DNA from: Narthecium ossifragum
Lineage: Eukaryota; Streptophyta; Magnoliopsida; Dioscoreales; Nartheciaceae
Direction of reading: 5' to 3'
Assembly (NCBI GenBank): GCA_963920575.1
Contig: OY986964.1
Span: 33,723,685 to 33,787,684, forward strand
Length of the DNA: 64,000 bases
The position numbers were made by a program, and so were the translations under genes. Positions 22,142 to 31,745 of this stretch are shown in pieces (the stretch's first letter is position 1; the number at the start of each line of letters is the position of its first letter). The notes under the pieces were generated by a model. That model saw only the letters and a program-made list of their open reading frames with translations. It made no database searches and was not told the origin of the DNA.

Positions 22142-23920
22142 ATGGCCGATAAGTATATGCCACCGGGTGATGCATTACATGATTATTCTTTACCATCTAG
22201 TCATACACTCGCTTATGTTAATGACACATATGATTGTTCAAATCCAGCATATAATTTGCATGCATACTCTTATGATCCGAATTTGAGTAGTCATACATAC
22301 CCCAATTGGCAATACCAAGGTTACTATCATCCGAATGTTCAACACCAAGGTTACTATCCTAACCCGCACTATGCACCTCGTTTTGAACCGTCTTATCCTT
22401 CTCAACCACAATACCCACCACCCCAACATTGGTATGAGCCTTCTGTCTCTCTTGAACCGCAAGCACAAGTAGAGCCATCTTTAGATGAAAGAATATTTCT
22501 ACAAGAAATTCTACATTCTCATTCGCAATCAATAGCTAGGATACAAGCCCAAATGGAGCAACTCACATCTTTGATTGAATCCTACGATGATGCGGTTGAT
22601 GATTGTAGGAATGATTCGGCACTTCCTAGTTTTAATAATGTTACTGGTGATAGCCAAGTTGTCAATGTTAGTGACACATGCACTTATGAGATTCCTAATG
22701 AGACTTCACTTGTTCATGATGAGTCGAATGATGTTTCGCCGGTGTGTGATGATATTATTGATGATTTCTGGTCGGCGGCACATATTAAATGGTTGAATGG
22801 ACAACTGCCTCATATTGTTCATGATGATGATGATAGTGATGAAAGCATGTGTGACTTAGAGCCTCCTACGATTAATGAGGATGTTGATAATGCTTATCCG
22901 GTTAATGATTTTGAGGCATGTGATGGTGGTATAGTTTATGATAACTCACCGGTTTCCGATGAACAAATTAATGATGGTGCTAATAAAGAGATATTACCCG
23001 CATTTGATGTCATTGATATGTTTCATGAGGACTTACCGGTGTTTGAGTATGCTATTGATGATAATGTTCAGTATGATCAGTCATTACCGGTGAATTATAT
23101 TTTTAATGATAATGAGCCAGTACTTGAGGCATCATATGCGAGTGATATTTTACCGATTTTTGATGATTATGGTGATGAAAGTACATATAATGATAAGTTA
23201 TCGGTTTTTGACGTGTTGGATGATGATGGTGTTTTGCCTTGTTTAAATGATAATGAGGAATCTAGTGATGTTAGCCAAACCTCTCATAGAAAACCTCAAT
23301 TTGAGCTTCTACCATTCATGTCATTCACACTAGTTGAACATTTGGGGAGTATAGACCTTATTTTGAGTAGAGACTATGCTCATTTTCATCGAAACTTCAT
23401 CAAAGATCTTATAAAGACTTCTCGTCCTTCTAGAACTTTGTTTGCTACGGACATTCCCTTTTTCTTTGACGAAGCTTGTTTGCATGGCTTTACCCTTCTT
23501 CTGACCATGTATTTCTTTACCTCAAATCATCGACCTCTAAAAGACCACTTGAGGATGGATCTTTTTATTGAAATTCATGGCTTGAAGGATGAGAATTGGC
23601 CCATGATTAAAACTTTTACTGAATTGTTTGCCATAAATCCTTCTTTATTCTTTGATAAAACATGTTTACACTTCCTCGCCATTCTTAGGAACATGTATTT
23701 CTTTACTTTCACCCATCGACCACCAAAAGCCTATTTGATGATGGACAAATTTACTGATTCACATGATTTGCAGGATGATGATCGACTATTAGCTAGAATT
23801 TTTAATGATTTATTTGCCTTGGACCATCCGTTCTTCATTAATAAATCATGTCTGCATGTTTTCTCTATTCTTAAATCCATGTATTTCTTTACATGGAATC
23901 ATCGACCACCCAAATTTTAG
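22142..23920 (+). CDS. Non-autonomous retroelement ORF, element A (592 aa, unknown function)
   Basis: I do not recognise this protein. The first ATG (MADKYMPPGDALHDY) is at 22142; the open frame upstream begins only with TTG. The N-terminal 110 residues are rich in Tyr, Pro and Gln, with NWQYQGYYHPN and QGYYPNPHY repeats. Next comes a probable short coiled coil (about 115-150), then a long acidic middle with many Asp pairs (about 150-380). The C-terminal 165 residues hold three tandem units of about 62 residues with a core FFFD-x2-CLH...MYFFT-x2-HRPPK. No zinc knuckle, protease, RT, RNase H or integrase motif is present. The frame is intact, as in element B at about 90% or better by eye, which suggests it was functional when the elements moved. 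It might be a replaced gag. Confidence 0.75.
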   Translation: MADKYMPPGDALHDYSLPSSHTLAYVNDTYDCSNPAYNLHAYSYDPNLSSHTYPNWQYQGYYHPNVQHQGYYPNPHYAPRFEPSYPSQPQYPPPQHWYEPSVSLEPQAQVEPSLDERIFLQEILHSHSQSIARIQAQMEQLTSLIESYDDAVDDCRNDSALPSFNNVTGDSQVVNVSDTCTYEIPNETSLVHDESNDVSPVCDDIIDDFWSAAHIKWLNGQLPHIVHDDDDSDESMCDLEPPTINEDVDNAYPVNDFEACDGGIVYDNSPVSDEQINDGANKEILPAFDVIDMFHEDLPVFEYAIDDNVQYDQSLPVNYIFNDNEPVLEASYASDILPIFDDYGDESTYNDKLSVFDVLDDDGVLPCLNDNEESSDVSQTSHRKPQFELLPFMSFTLVEHLGSIDLILSRDYAHFHRNFIKDLIKTSRPSRTLFATDIPFFFDEACLHGFTLLLTMYFFTSNHRPLKDHLRMDLFIEIHGLKDENWPMIKTFTELFAINPSLFFDKTCLHFLAILRNMYFFTFTHRPPKAYLMMDKFTDSHDLQDDDRLLARIFNDLFALDHPFFINKSCLHVFSILKSMYFFTWNHRPPKF

Positions 23921-25851
23921 TATATTTAGTATAACGTCGAGCTAGCGACATTAAACTTAGCGCTTGGTGGGAGGCAACCCATCTCTGCTTTGATTTTTAA
24001 CTACTTGTTTAAAATTTATTCTTTGCACGCTTACTTGTATTTCCCTTTAGTTGCATACTTGATTTTGGGTGTGTTTTCTTTGAATTGAGCTTAGAATGAT
24101 TGAATGGGATGTCATGATCGTCGTAGTTCGATTTCTTGTGTGAATTGATTGATTTGGAGTGTTTTTAATGCCTAGAGGGCCCAGTATTCATGCGTGAGCT
24201 CTCAGCCGTCCATTGGCTGCCATACATGATCCATAGGCTGCAATGATCCTTTTTCCAATCGGACGGTCGCGATCATCAATCAGGACAATATTTTTGATGC
24301 TGAATATTTTTGGTGTTGCGCATGGATGATTTAATGTATTTTAATGTCTATATTTTAAATTATGTGGATGAATGATTGTACAGACTACATATTCAAGAAA
24401 TACAAAGGAGACTCTGCCAAAATTTTTAATAATTTATATGCCTTTTTGTTATTCATGATATATTTTCCATTTATTCTATTTGATTTTTCTTTGGAAAGGT
24501 ATTTTTATGACAGGTGTTCCTTTGTACATTGCTCATGGGCGGATATTAATACCAAATATAGATCGTATTTTCTAGAGACATGCATTTCGTCGGTGGCGAT
24601 GTTTCCGTTGTGTGGGCGAGGTGGTGATTATAATGTGGAAGACGACTACTCTGACACGATCTTATGGTGATCTCTACCCTTTATACCTTGCTTTATTTTT
24701 ATGACTTAGTGTAATTGATGACAATTACATTTAAGTTGGGGGGTAGAATTCTAGAAATTTATGTTTATGATTCTTAGGGAATTCATATCTATTATACTTC
24801 CCTTAAAACATGTCAAAAGAATGACATTATGATTTTTATTGATAAAGATGCATGATTTAGAAATCTATTCGATGATTTGTTCAGAAATTTATATGTCATA
24901 TAAAGTCTAGCAAATTTAGCTATGCATGACATTATCTCTATACTTTAACACTTTTACCATGATTTAGGGATAACTTGACATATCCTAATGCACTAAGCAC
25001 TTTTACATGTTGAAGAGCTGAAATTAGATTCTGAGCCTAAGACTGGGATAAATTTATTGTTCTCTGTCATGTCACAGAAGATACACGAACACATGCAATT
25101 TTCTGTTCACAAAAAAGTATATGTCTGAAAGTGTAGGGTTTTCAACTTAGTAACCGGGCAGTGTGCCTAACCAGCGTGATGTTCGCGTAAAACAGTTGAA
25201 TTACCTGAAAAAAAGAAAAAAACAGAAATAAAAAAAAAGGATTTCATACCTAGTAACCGGGCAGGGTGCCTAACCAGCATGTTGTTCGCGTAAAACGGTT
25301 GAATTTCCTAAAGAAAAAAAGTATGTGTCTGAAAAAAAAAGAACAGATATTGTTATGTGATAGTGGAAAATATGTGCATGTTTAAAATGTTGATCTTGAA
25401 CAGTTGAATGCTTGGATATAATGGAGACTCTGATGCATGTGGAACTTTATTCACACACTGCAGTGTTAAGATTATTTTTGAATTATGATTAAATATGTTG
25501 AAGTATTGGAAGTGTGTTATGACATGCTTGTATTTACTCTACTTTTATGTGTCTGTAAATTAAAGAATACATTCATGAATATTATTTCTATTTGATGCAT
25601 TAGAGTTAATGAATATTATAATTGAGTTCTGATGATATGTCAAGGTGATGTATAGATGTTTGTGGGAATCATCACTGGAAACCCTCAGGAGACTATAACT
25701 CCTCCACTGGAGCCACCCAGGGGTTTAAAGGCTTGTTACACATGCTAAGTGTAATCGTGAGACCTACGAAAGTGGCTAGTTAGGTTTACTGCTTTATGTT
25801 TATTTTTATCTTGCTTTGCTTGAGGACTAGCAAAGATCAAGTTGGGGGGTG
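23921..25851. other. 3' non-coding part of element A with polypurine tract
   Basis: There is no large ORF. A 102-residue frame at 24362-24670 contains a segment AKIFNNLYAF resembling the ORF's ARIFNDLFAL and may be a decayed extra repeat unit. A tandem 100-bp repeat lies at 25149-25316. The polypurine tract is AGTTGGGGGG just before the 3' LTR (about 25840-25849). Confidence 0.6.
25149..25316. repeat. Two copies of a 100-bp unit in element A
   Basis: AGTAACCGGGCAG-GTGCC begins at about 25149 and about 25249. Each is followed by TAACCAGC, GTTCGCGTAAAAC and GTTGAATT, then an A-rich spacer. Element B lacks this region. Confidence 0.85.
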
Positions 25852-27394
25852 TGATAAGACGTGAAAAGTACACAAATCGCCCCTTTAACTAGGTCTTGTT
25901 AGTCTCTGAGCAATGCTATTTTGATTGTATTTTCTCCATTTCAGGTTTAAGGACCCTCAGCGAAGATTAGATCAAGTTTGGTGTTAAAACGAACAAATAA
26001 AGAACCTGCTAGGAGCAAAATAGCAAAGGAGCAAAGATGGACCATCTTTGACATCAAAACTGTACCTGCTCAGGAAGAACCAGATAATGTGCTATACATG
26101 GTTGGAAAGCTCTTGAAGTCTAGATTCCAGAACTTTTTACGGTTTGTGATTTGGAGTTTCCTAGAGGAAGATATGCTATTTTTAGTACAGAGGTGCAGAA
26201 GAAGCAGTTACGGAAAACCAGATCGATCTCATCCCAAAGGAGATCGATCTCCTTGGGCGCTGCGGGAAAAATAGAAGGAAACTGACTAATCCGAGTTAGG
26301 GTTTGTCTTAGGCTATAAATAGCCTTCTTTGGGGGCGTTTTGGCCGCCTTCCAGGGCCGAATTTGGGGTTCCTTTAGACGTTTTTTGCAGCTTTCTTCCC
26401 CCTTTTTCTTCCTCCTTTCTTCTCAAATAAATTAGGGTTAGGGTTAGATCTTTGGGAGAAGATCCATGGATGGATGGCTTCAACAACCTTCATCAAGGTG
26501 TCCTCTTCTTAAGATGAGTACCTAAACCCTAGCCTAGGAATTCTATGATGTAGTAAAGTTATTTATTAGGGTTTTCTATAGATTATGAGTTGTAAATCAT
26601 ACGTTTGATGATTGAATGGATTGTTTTTATGTTCTTATCTATTGGTGTGATTATTATTATATGTTAGATGAATGATTTGTTCCTATATGCCCTAGATTTA
26701 GGTCTTGTGCATGTTAGGGCTTGAGATTAGGGATTCTCGTCAAACGTCTATGCTAGGACCATGGATGTGAGGATTTCCTTCTCGTGATTAAAGGCCTTGT
26801 AATGCTAGGACCATTACACATAATGCTAGAACCATTATGACCGCTTCTTAATCCGTTATTCATCATTATTCGAGATTAGGGATTTCATATGTGCTAGAAC
26901 CACAATGCTAGCGCCAGAACCACTAGGTTAACTCTAATCCTTGATACATTCTAGTAGGCGATCTCAAGGTGCCAGAACCATCTTGATTATTTACCAATAT
27001 CCATTCTTGATATTATCCCCGACGTCTTCGTTGAGCGGTAGGACTTCTAGCCATTCACCTATCGACTATATGAAATCATCTAAGTTGATTTATCTGCTCT
27101 CCTCTTAGGAATACCTAGTAAGTTCTTTATTATTGATTAGAGTTCCTTGGCATTATCTTATCTATTAGTACTCTTTTCGTATTTGTTTAGTTCTAGATAA
27201 AAACCCAAAAGATTATCTTTTTTCCAACTCTTTGTTAGGAATTATACCTAGTATACGACTTAAACCATTAGTTCCCTGTGGATTCGACTCGGACTCATTA
27301 CTATCTACCCATAAAGTAGTTAGTTAGTAGTTTGATTATAAATTTGTAATTTTGGCGTCCTTGTTAAGGTAACGACACTTTTCAAGGCGTGTCA
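25852..27394 (+). repeat. 3' LTR of element A (1543 bp)
   Basis: TGATAAGACG...GGCGTGTCA, equal in length to the 5' LTR. TATAAAT is at 26314. The LTR is followed by AAATTT and then the tRNA-Asp copy, not by a target duplication. Confidence 0.95.
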
Positions 27395-27400
27395 AAATTT

Positions 27401-27452
27401 TGGCGCCGTTGCCGGGGATCGAACCCGGGTCACCCGCGTGACATGCGGGAAT
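27401..27452 (-). other. tRNA-Asp 3' portion (52 nt) at the A/B junction
   Basis: Read on the minus strand this is the tRNA-Asp(GTC) sequence from just before the anticodon stem through CCA. It holds the anticodon arm with GTC, the variable loop, the T arm (GGTTCGATCC) and the acceptor 3' strand ending GGCGCCA. One base differs from the plant consensus I know, A for C just before T33 of the anticodon loop. The encoded CCA, and its placement exactly where a primer-binding site would begin, show that it was copied from a mature tRNA primer and is not a tRNA gene. Confidence 0.9.
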
Positions 27453-27453
27453 T

Positions 27454-29036
27454 TGACACGCCTTGAAAAGTGTCGTTACCTTAACAAGGACGCCAAAATT
27501 ACAAATTTATAATCAAACTACTAACTAACTACTTTATGGGTAGATAGTAATGAGTCCGAGTCGAATCCACAGGGAACTAATGGTTTAAGTCGTATACTAG
27601 GTATAATTCCTAGCCAAGGAGTTGGGAAAAAGATAATCTTTTGGATTTTTATCAAGAACTAAACAAATACGAAAAGAGTACTAATAGATAAGATAATGCC
27701 AAGCAACTCTAATCAATAATAAAGAACTTACTAGGTATTCCTAAGATAAGAGCAGATAAATCAACTTAGATGATTTCATATAGTCGATAAGTGAATGGCT
27801 AGAATTCCTACCGCTCAACGAAGACGTCGGGGATAATATCAAGAATGGATATTGGTAAATAATCAAGATGGTTCTAGCACCTTGAGATCGCCTAATAGAA
27901 TGTATTAAGGATTAGAGTTAACCCAGTGGTTCTGGCACTAGCATTGTGGTTCTAGCACATATGAAATCCCTAATCTCGAATAATGATGAATAACGGATTA
28001 AGAAGCGGTCATAATGGTTCTAGCATTATGTGTAATGGTCCTAGCATTACAAGGCCTTTAATCTCGAGAAGGAAATCCTCACATCCATGGTCCTAGCATA
28101 GACGTTTGACGAGAATCCCTGATCTCAAGCCCTAACATGCACAAGACCTAAATCTAGGGCATATAGGAACAAATCATTCATCTAACAAATAAATCAACAC
28201 CAATAGATATAAAGAAAATATCAATCAATCCATTCAACCATCAAAGTATGATTTACAACTCATAATCTATAGAAAACCCTAATAAATAACTTTACTACAT
28301 CATAGAATCCCAAAACTAGGGTTTAGGTACTCATCTTAAGAAGAGGACACCTTGATGAAGGTTGTTGAAGCCATCCATCCATGGATCTTCTCCCAAAGAT
28401 CTAACCTAATTTGTGGGAAAGAAACTAAGAGAAACCCTAAGAGATGACGAAAATTCGGCCATGGAAGGATGCCAAAACGCCCCCAAAGAAGGCTATTTAT
28501 AGCCTAAGACAAACCCTAACTCGGATTAGTCAATTTCCTTTTATTTTTCCACCAGCGCCCAAGGAGATCGATCTCCTTTGGGTTGAGATCGATCTTCTTC
28601 ACTTCGGGAACTTCAAAAACTGGAATTTGCCCGACCCAGATCGATCTGCATGGGAAGCAGATCGATCTGGTTTTCCGTAAGTGCTTCTTCTGCACCTCTG
28701 TACTAGAAATGGCATATCTTCCTCTAGGAAACTCCAAATCACGAACCGTAAAATGTTCTGGAATCTAGACTTCAAGAGCTTTCCAACCATATATAGTACA
28801 TCATCTGGTTCGTCCTGAGCAGGTACAGCTTTGATGTCAAAGATGGTTCATCTTTGCTCCTTTGCTCTTTTGCTCCTAGCAGGTTCTTTATTTGTTCGTT
28901 TTAGCACCATACTTGATCTAATCTTCGTTGAGGGTCCTTAAGCCTGAAATGGGGAAAAGACAATCAAAATAGCATTGCTCGGAGACTAACGAGACCTAGT
29001 TAAAAGGGTGATTTGTGCACTTTTCACGTCTTATCA
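27454..29036 (-). repeat. 3' LTR of element B (1583 bp)
   Basis: The plus strand reads TGACACGCC...CTTATCA. The length equals the 5' LTR of B at 31746, with about fifteen differences by eye. It is 40 bp longer than the LTRs of A and differs from them at many sites, including the GATCGATC region (28560-28670), which has four copies instead of two. Confidence 0.95.
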
Positions 29037-29614
29037 CACCCCCCAACTTGATCTTTGCTAGTACTCGAGCAAAGCAAGATAAAAATAAACATAAAGCAGT
29101 AAACCTAACTAGCCACTTTCGTAGGTCTCACGATTACACTTAGCATGTGTAACAAGCCTTTAAACCCCTGGGTGGCCCCAGTGGAGGAGTTATAGTCTCC
29201 TGAGGGTTTCCAGTGATGATACCAACAAACATCTATACATCCCCTTGACATATCATCAGAACTCAATTATAATATTCATTAACTCTAATGCATCAAATAG
29301 AACTAATATTCATGAATGTATTCTTTAATTTACAGACCCATAAAAGTAGAGTAAATACAAGCATGTCATAACCGGAGAGACAGCGACGGTGGGCAGCGTC
29401 GTCGGCTCGGGGACAAGCCGACAAGCCAGGACGACGAGCTGTGAGAAGAGAAAGAGCGGGAGGAGAGAGGTAAAACGAGGAAAAGAAAGGAAATTTAGGA
29501 AAAATCCGAAAAAATAGAAACAAAACGTGGAAAAATATTAAAAATTAAGGAAAAATCTAAAAACTCAGGAAAAATCTGAAAAACTACTAGGTTGCCTCCC
29601 AGGAAGCGCTCGGT
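29037..29614. other. 3' non-coding part of element B, with a segment not in A
   Basis: The polypurine tract lies next to the LTR (CACCCCCCAACTTG on the plus strand). Sequence shared with A ends at about 29371. About 29372-29560 is a GC-rich then A-rich stretch (GACAGCGACGGTGGGCAGCG...) absent from A, where A has about 1.6 kb of other sequence. It may be captured DNA. Confidence 0.6.
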
Positions 29615-31432
29615 TTATCGTCTTCCGCTCGACGTTATGCTATAAAGATCAAAACTGAATTTGGGTGGGCGATGGTTCCAGGTGAAGAAATACATTGATT
29701 GAAACATATAGAAGATGTGCAAACATAATTCATCAAAGATGAAAGACTGGTCCCAAGTAATGAAATCATTAAAAAATTTAGTTAGTGACCAATCACCATC
29801 CTGCAAACCATGTGTTTCAATAAATCTGTCTATCATCATATAGGCTTTTGGTGGTCGATGGGTGAAAGTAAAAAAATACATGTTCCTAAGAATGGCGAGG
29901 AGGTGCAAACATGTTTTATCAAAGAATAAAGAAGGATTCATGGCAAACAATTCAGTAAAAGTTTTAATCATGGGCCAAATGTCATCCTTCAAGCCATGAA
30001 TTTCAATAAAAAGATCCATCCTCAAGTGGTCTTTTGGAGGTCGATGATTCGAGGTAAAGAAATACATGGTCCGAAGAAGGGTAAAGCCATGCAAACAAGC
30101 TTTGTCAAAGAAAAAGGGAATGTCCGTAACAAACAAAGTGCTAGAAGGATGAGAGGTCTTTATAAGATCTTTGATGAAGTTTCGATGAAAATGAGCATAG
30201 TCTCTACTCAAAATAAGGTCTATCCTCCCCAAATGTTCAACTAGTGTGGATGACATGAATGGTAGAAGGTCAAATTGAGGCTTTCTATGAGAGGTTTGGC
30301 TAATATCACTAGATTCCTCACTATCATTTAAACAAGGCAAAACACCATCATCATCCAACACGTCAAAAACCGGTAACTTATCATTATATGTACTTTCATC
30401 ACCATAATCATCAAAAATCGGTAAAATATCACTCGCATATGATGCCTCATGTATTGGCTCATTATCATTAAAAATATCATTCACCGGTAATGACTTATCA
30501 TACTGAACATTATCATCAATAGCATACTCAAACACCGGTAAGTCCTCATGAAACATATCAATGACATCAAATGCGGGTAATATCTCTTTATTAACATCAT
30601 CATTAATTTGTTCATCGAAAATCGGTGAGTTATCATAAACTATACCACCATCACATGCCTCGAAATCATTAACCGGATAAGCATTATCAACATCATCATT
30701 AATCGTACGAGGCTCTAAGTCACACATGCTTTCATCACTATCATCATCATCATGAACAATATGAGGCAGTTGTCCATTCAACCATTTAATATGTGCCGCC
30801 GACCAGAAATCATCAATAATATCATCACACACCGGCGAAACATCATTCGACTCATCATGAACAAGTGAAGTCTCATTAGGAATCTCATAAGTGCATGTGT
30901 CACTAACATTGGCAACTTGGCTATCACAAGTAACATTATTAAAACTAGGAAGTGCCGAATCATTCCTACAATCATCAACCGCATCATCGTAGGATTCAAT
31001 CAAAGATGTGAGTTGCTCCATTTGGGCTTGTATCCTAGCTATTGATTGCGAATGAGAATGTAGAATTTCTTGTTGAAATATTCTTTCATCCAAAGATGGC
31101 TCTACTTGTGCTTGCAGTTCAAGAGAGACAGAAGGCTCATACCAATGTTGGGGTGGTGGGTATTGTGGTTGAGAAGGATAAGACGGTTCAAAACTAGGTG
31201 CATAGTGCGGGTTAGGATAGTCATCTTGAGGTTGAACATTCGGTGGATAGTAACCTTGGTATTGCCAATTGGGGTATGTATGACTACTCAAATTCGGATC
31301 ATAAGAGTATGCATGCAAATCATAAGCGGGATTTGAACAATCATATGTGTCATTAACATAAGCGGGTGTCTGACTAAATGGTAAACAATAATCATGTAAT
31401 GCATCACCCGGTGGCATATACTTATCGGCCAT
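29615..31432 (-). CDS. Non-autonomous retroelement ORF, element B (605 aa, unknown function)
   Basis: This is the homologue of the ORF in element A, with the same start (MADKYMPPGDALHDY), Tyr/Pro/Gln-rich N-terminus, short coiled coil (near ERIFQQEILHSHSQSI), acidic middle and three C-terminal units (CLH...MYFFT-x2-HRPPK). The third unit differs (DQSFIFDELCLHIFYMFQ), and the tail runs 13 residues further than in A. The frame is intact. Differences from A are scattered, often conservative, with few indels, compatible with coding constraint. No retroviral enzyme motif is seen. Confidence 0.75.
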   Translation of the reverse strand: MADKYMPPGDALHDYCLPFSQTPAYVNDTYDCSNPAYDLHAYSYDPNLSSHTYPNWQYQGYYPPNVQPQDDYPNPHYAPSFEPSYPSQPQYPPPQHWYEPSVSLELQAQVEPSLDERIFQQEILHSHSQSIARIQAQMEQLTSLIESYDDAVDDCRNDSALPSFNNVTCDSQVANVSDTCTYEIPNETSLVHDESNDVSPVCDDIIDDFWSAAHIKWLNGQLPHIVHDDDDSDESMCDLEPRTINDDVDNAYPVNDFEACDGGIVYDNSPIFDEQINDDVNKEILPAFDVIDMFHEDLPVFEYAIDDNVQYDKSLPVNDIFNDNEPIHEASYASDILPIFDDYGDESTYNDKLPVFDVLDDDGVLPCLNDSEESSDISQTSHRKPQFDLLPFMSSTLVEHLGRIDLILSRDYAHFHRNFIKDLIKTSHPSSTLFVTDIPFFFDKACLHGFTLLRTMYFFTSNHRPPKDHLRMDLFIEIHGLKDDIWPMIKTFTELFAMNPSLFFDKTCLHLLAILRNMYFFTFTHRPPKAYMMIDRFIETHGLQDGDWSLTKFFNDFITWDQSFIFDELCLHIFYMFQSMYFFTWNHRPPKFSFDLYSITSSGRR

Positions 31433-31721
31433 GTATATCAATCAAAACAATCAAGATCACACCAAAAAGATAGAAATACGTTACAGTGGATGGTCCAAGA
31501 ATGAGACGCCCGTCGTCGCTTAGATGTTGTCAAATCTCGCACGGCGGTGTCTTCTATCAACACAAAGATATAGAAATGTTAGCACAAATTCTATTTTTGT
31601 ATTTTAAAATTTTAATTTTTTTTATGATTTTCGTTTTTTATTATTATAAATAAATAAGAACAAAAGAAACAACTAGTTGGAAGCAACTACACTAAGTAAA
31701 CAACTTAAAACCCTAATTAAT

Positions 31722-31739
31722 TCCCCGGCAACTGCGCCA
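31722..31739 (-). other. Primer-binding site of element B, tRNA-Asp type
   Basis: The minus strand reads TGGCGCAGTTGCCGGGGA, one mismatch to the tRNA-Asp 3' end. It is separated from the 5' LTR by AAATTT, the same six bases that separate A's 3' LTR from the tRNA copy. Confidence 0.88.
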
Positions 31740-31745
31740 AAATTT

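Noticed and set aside
27401..27452. A tRNA-Asp gene
   Set aside because: Only the 3' two-thirds is present, CCA is encoded, and it sits exactly at the primer-site position after an LTR. It is a copy of a primer, not a gene.
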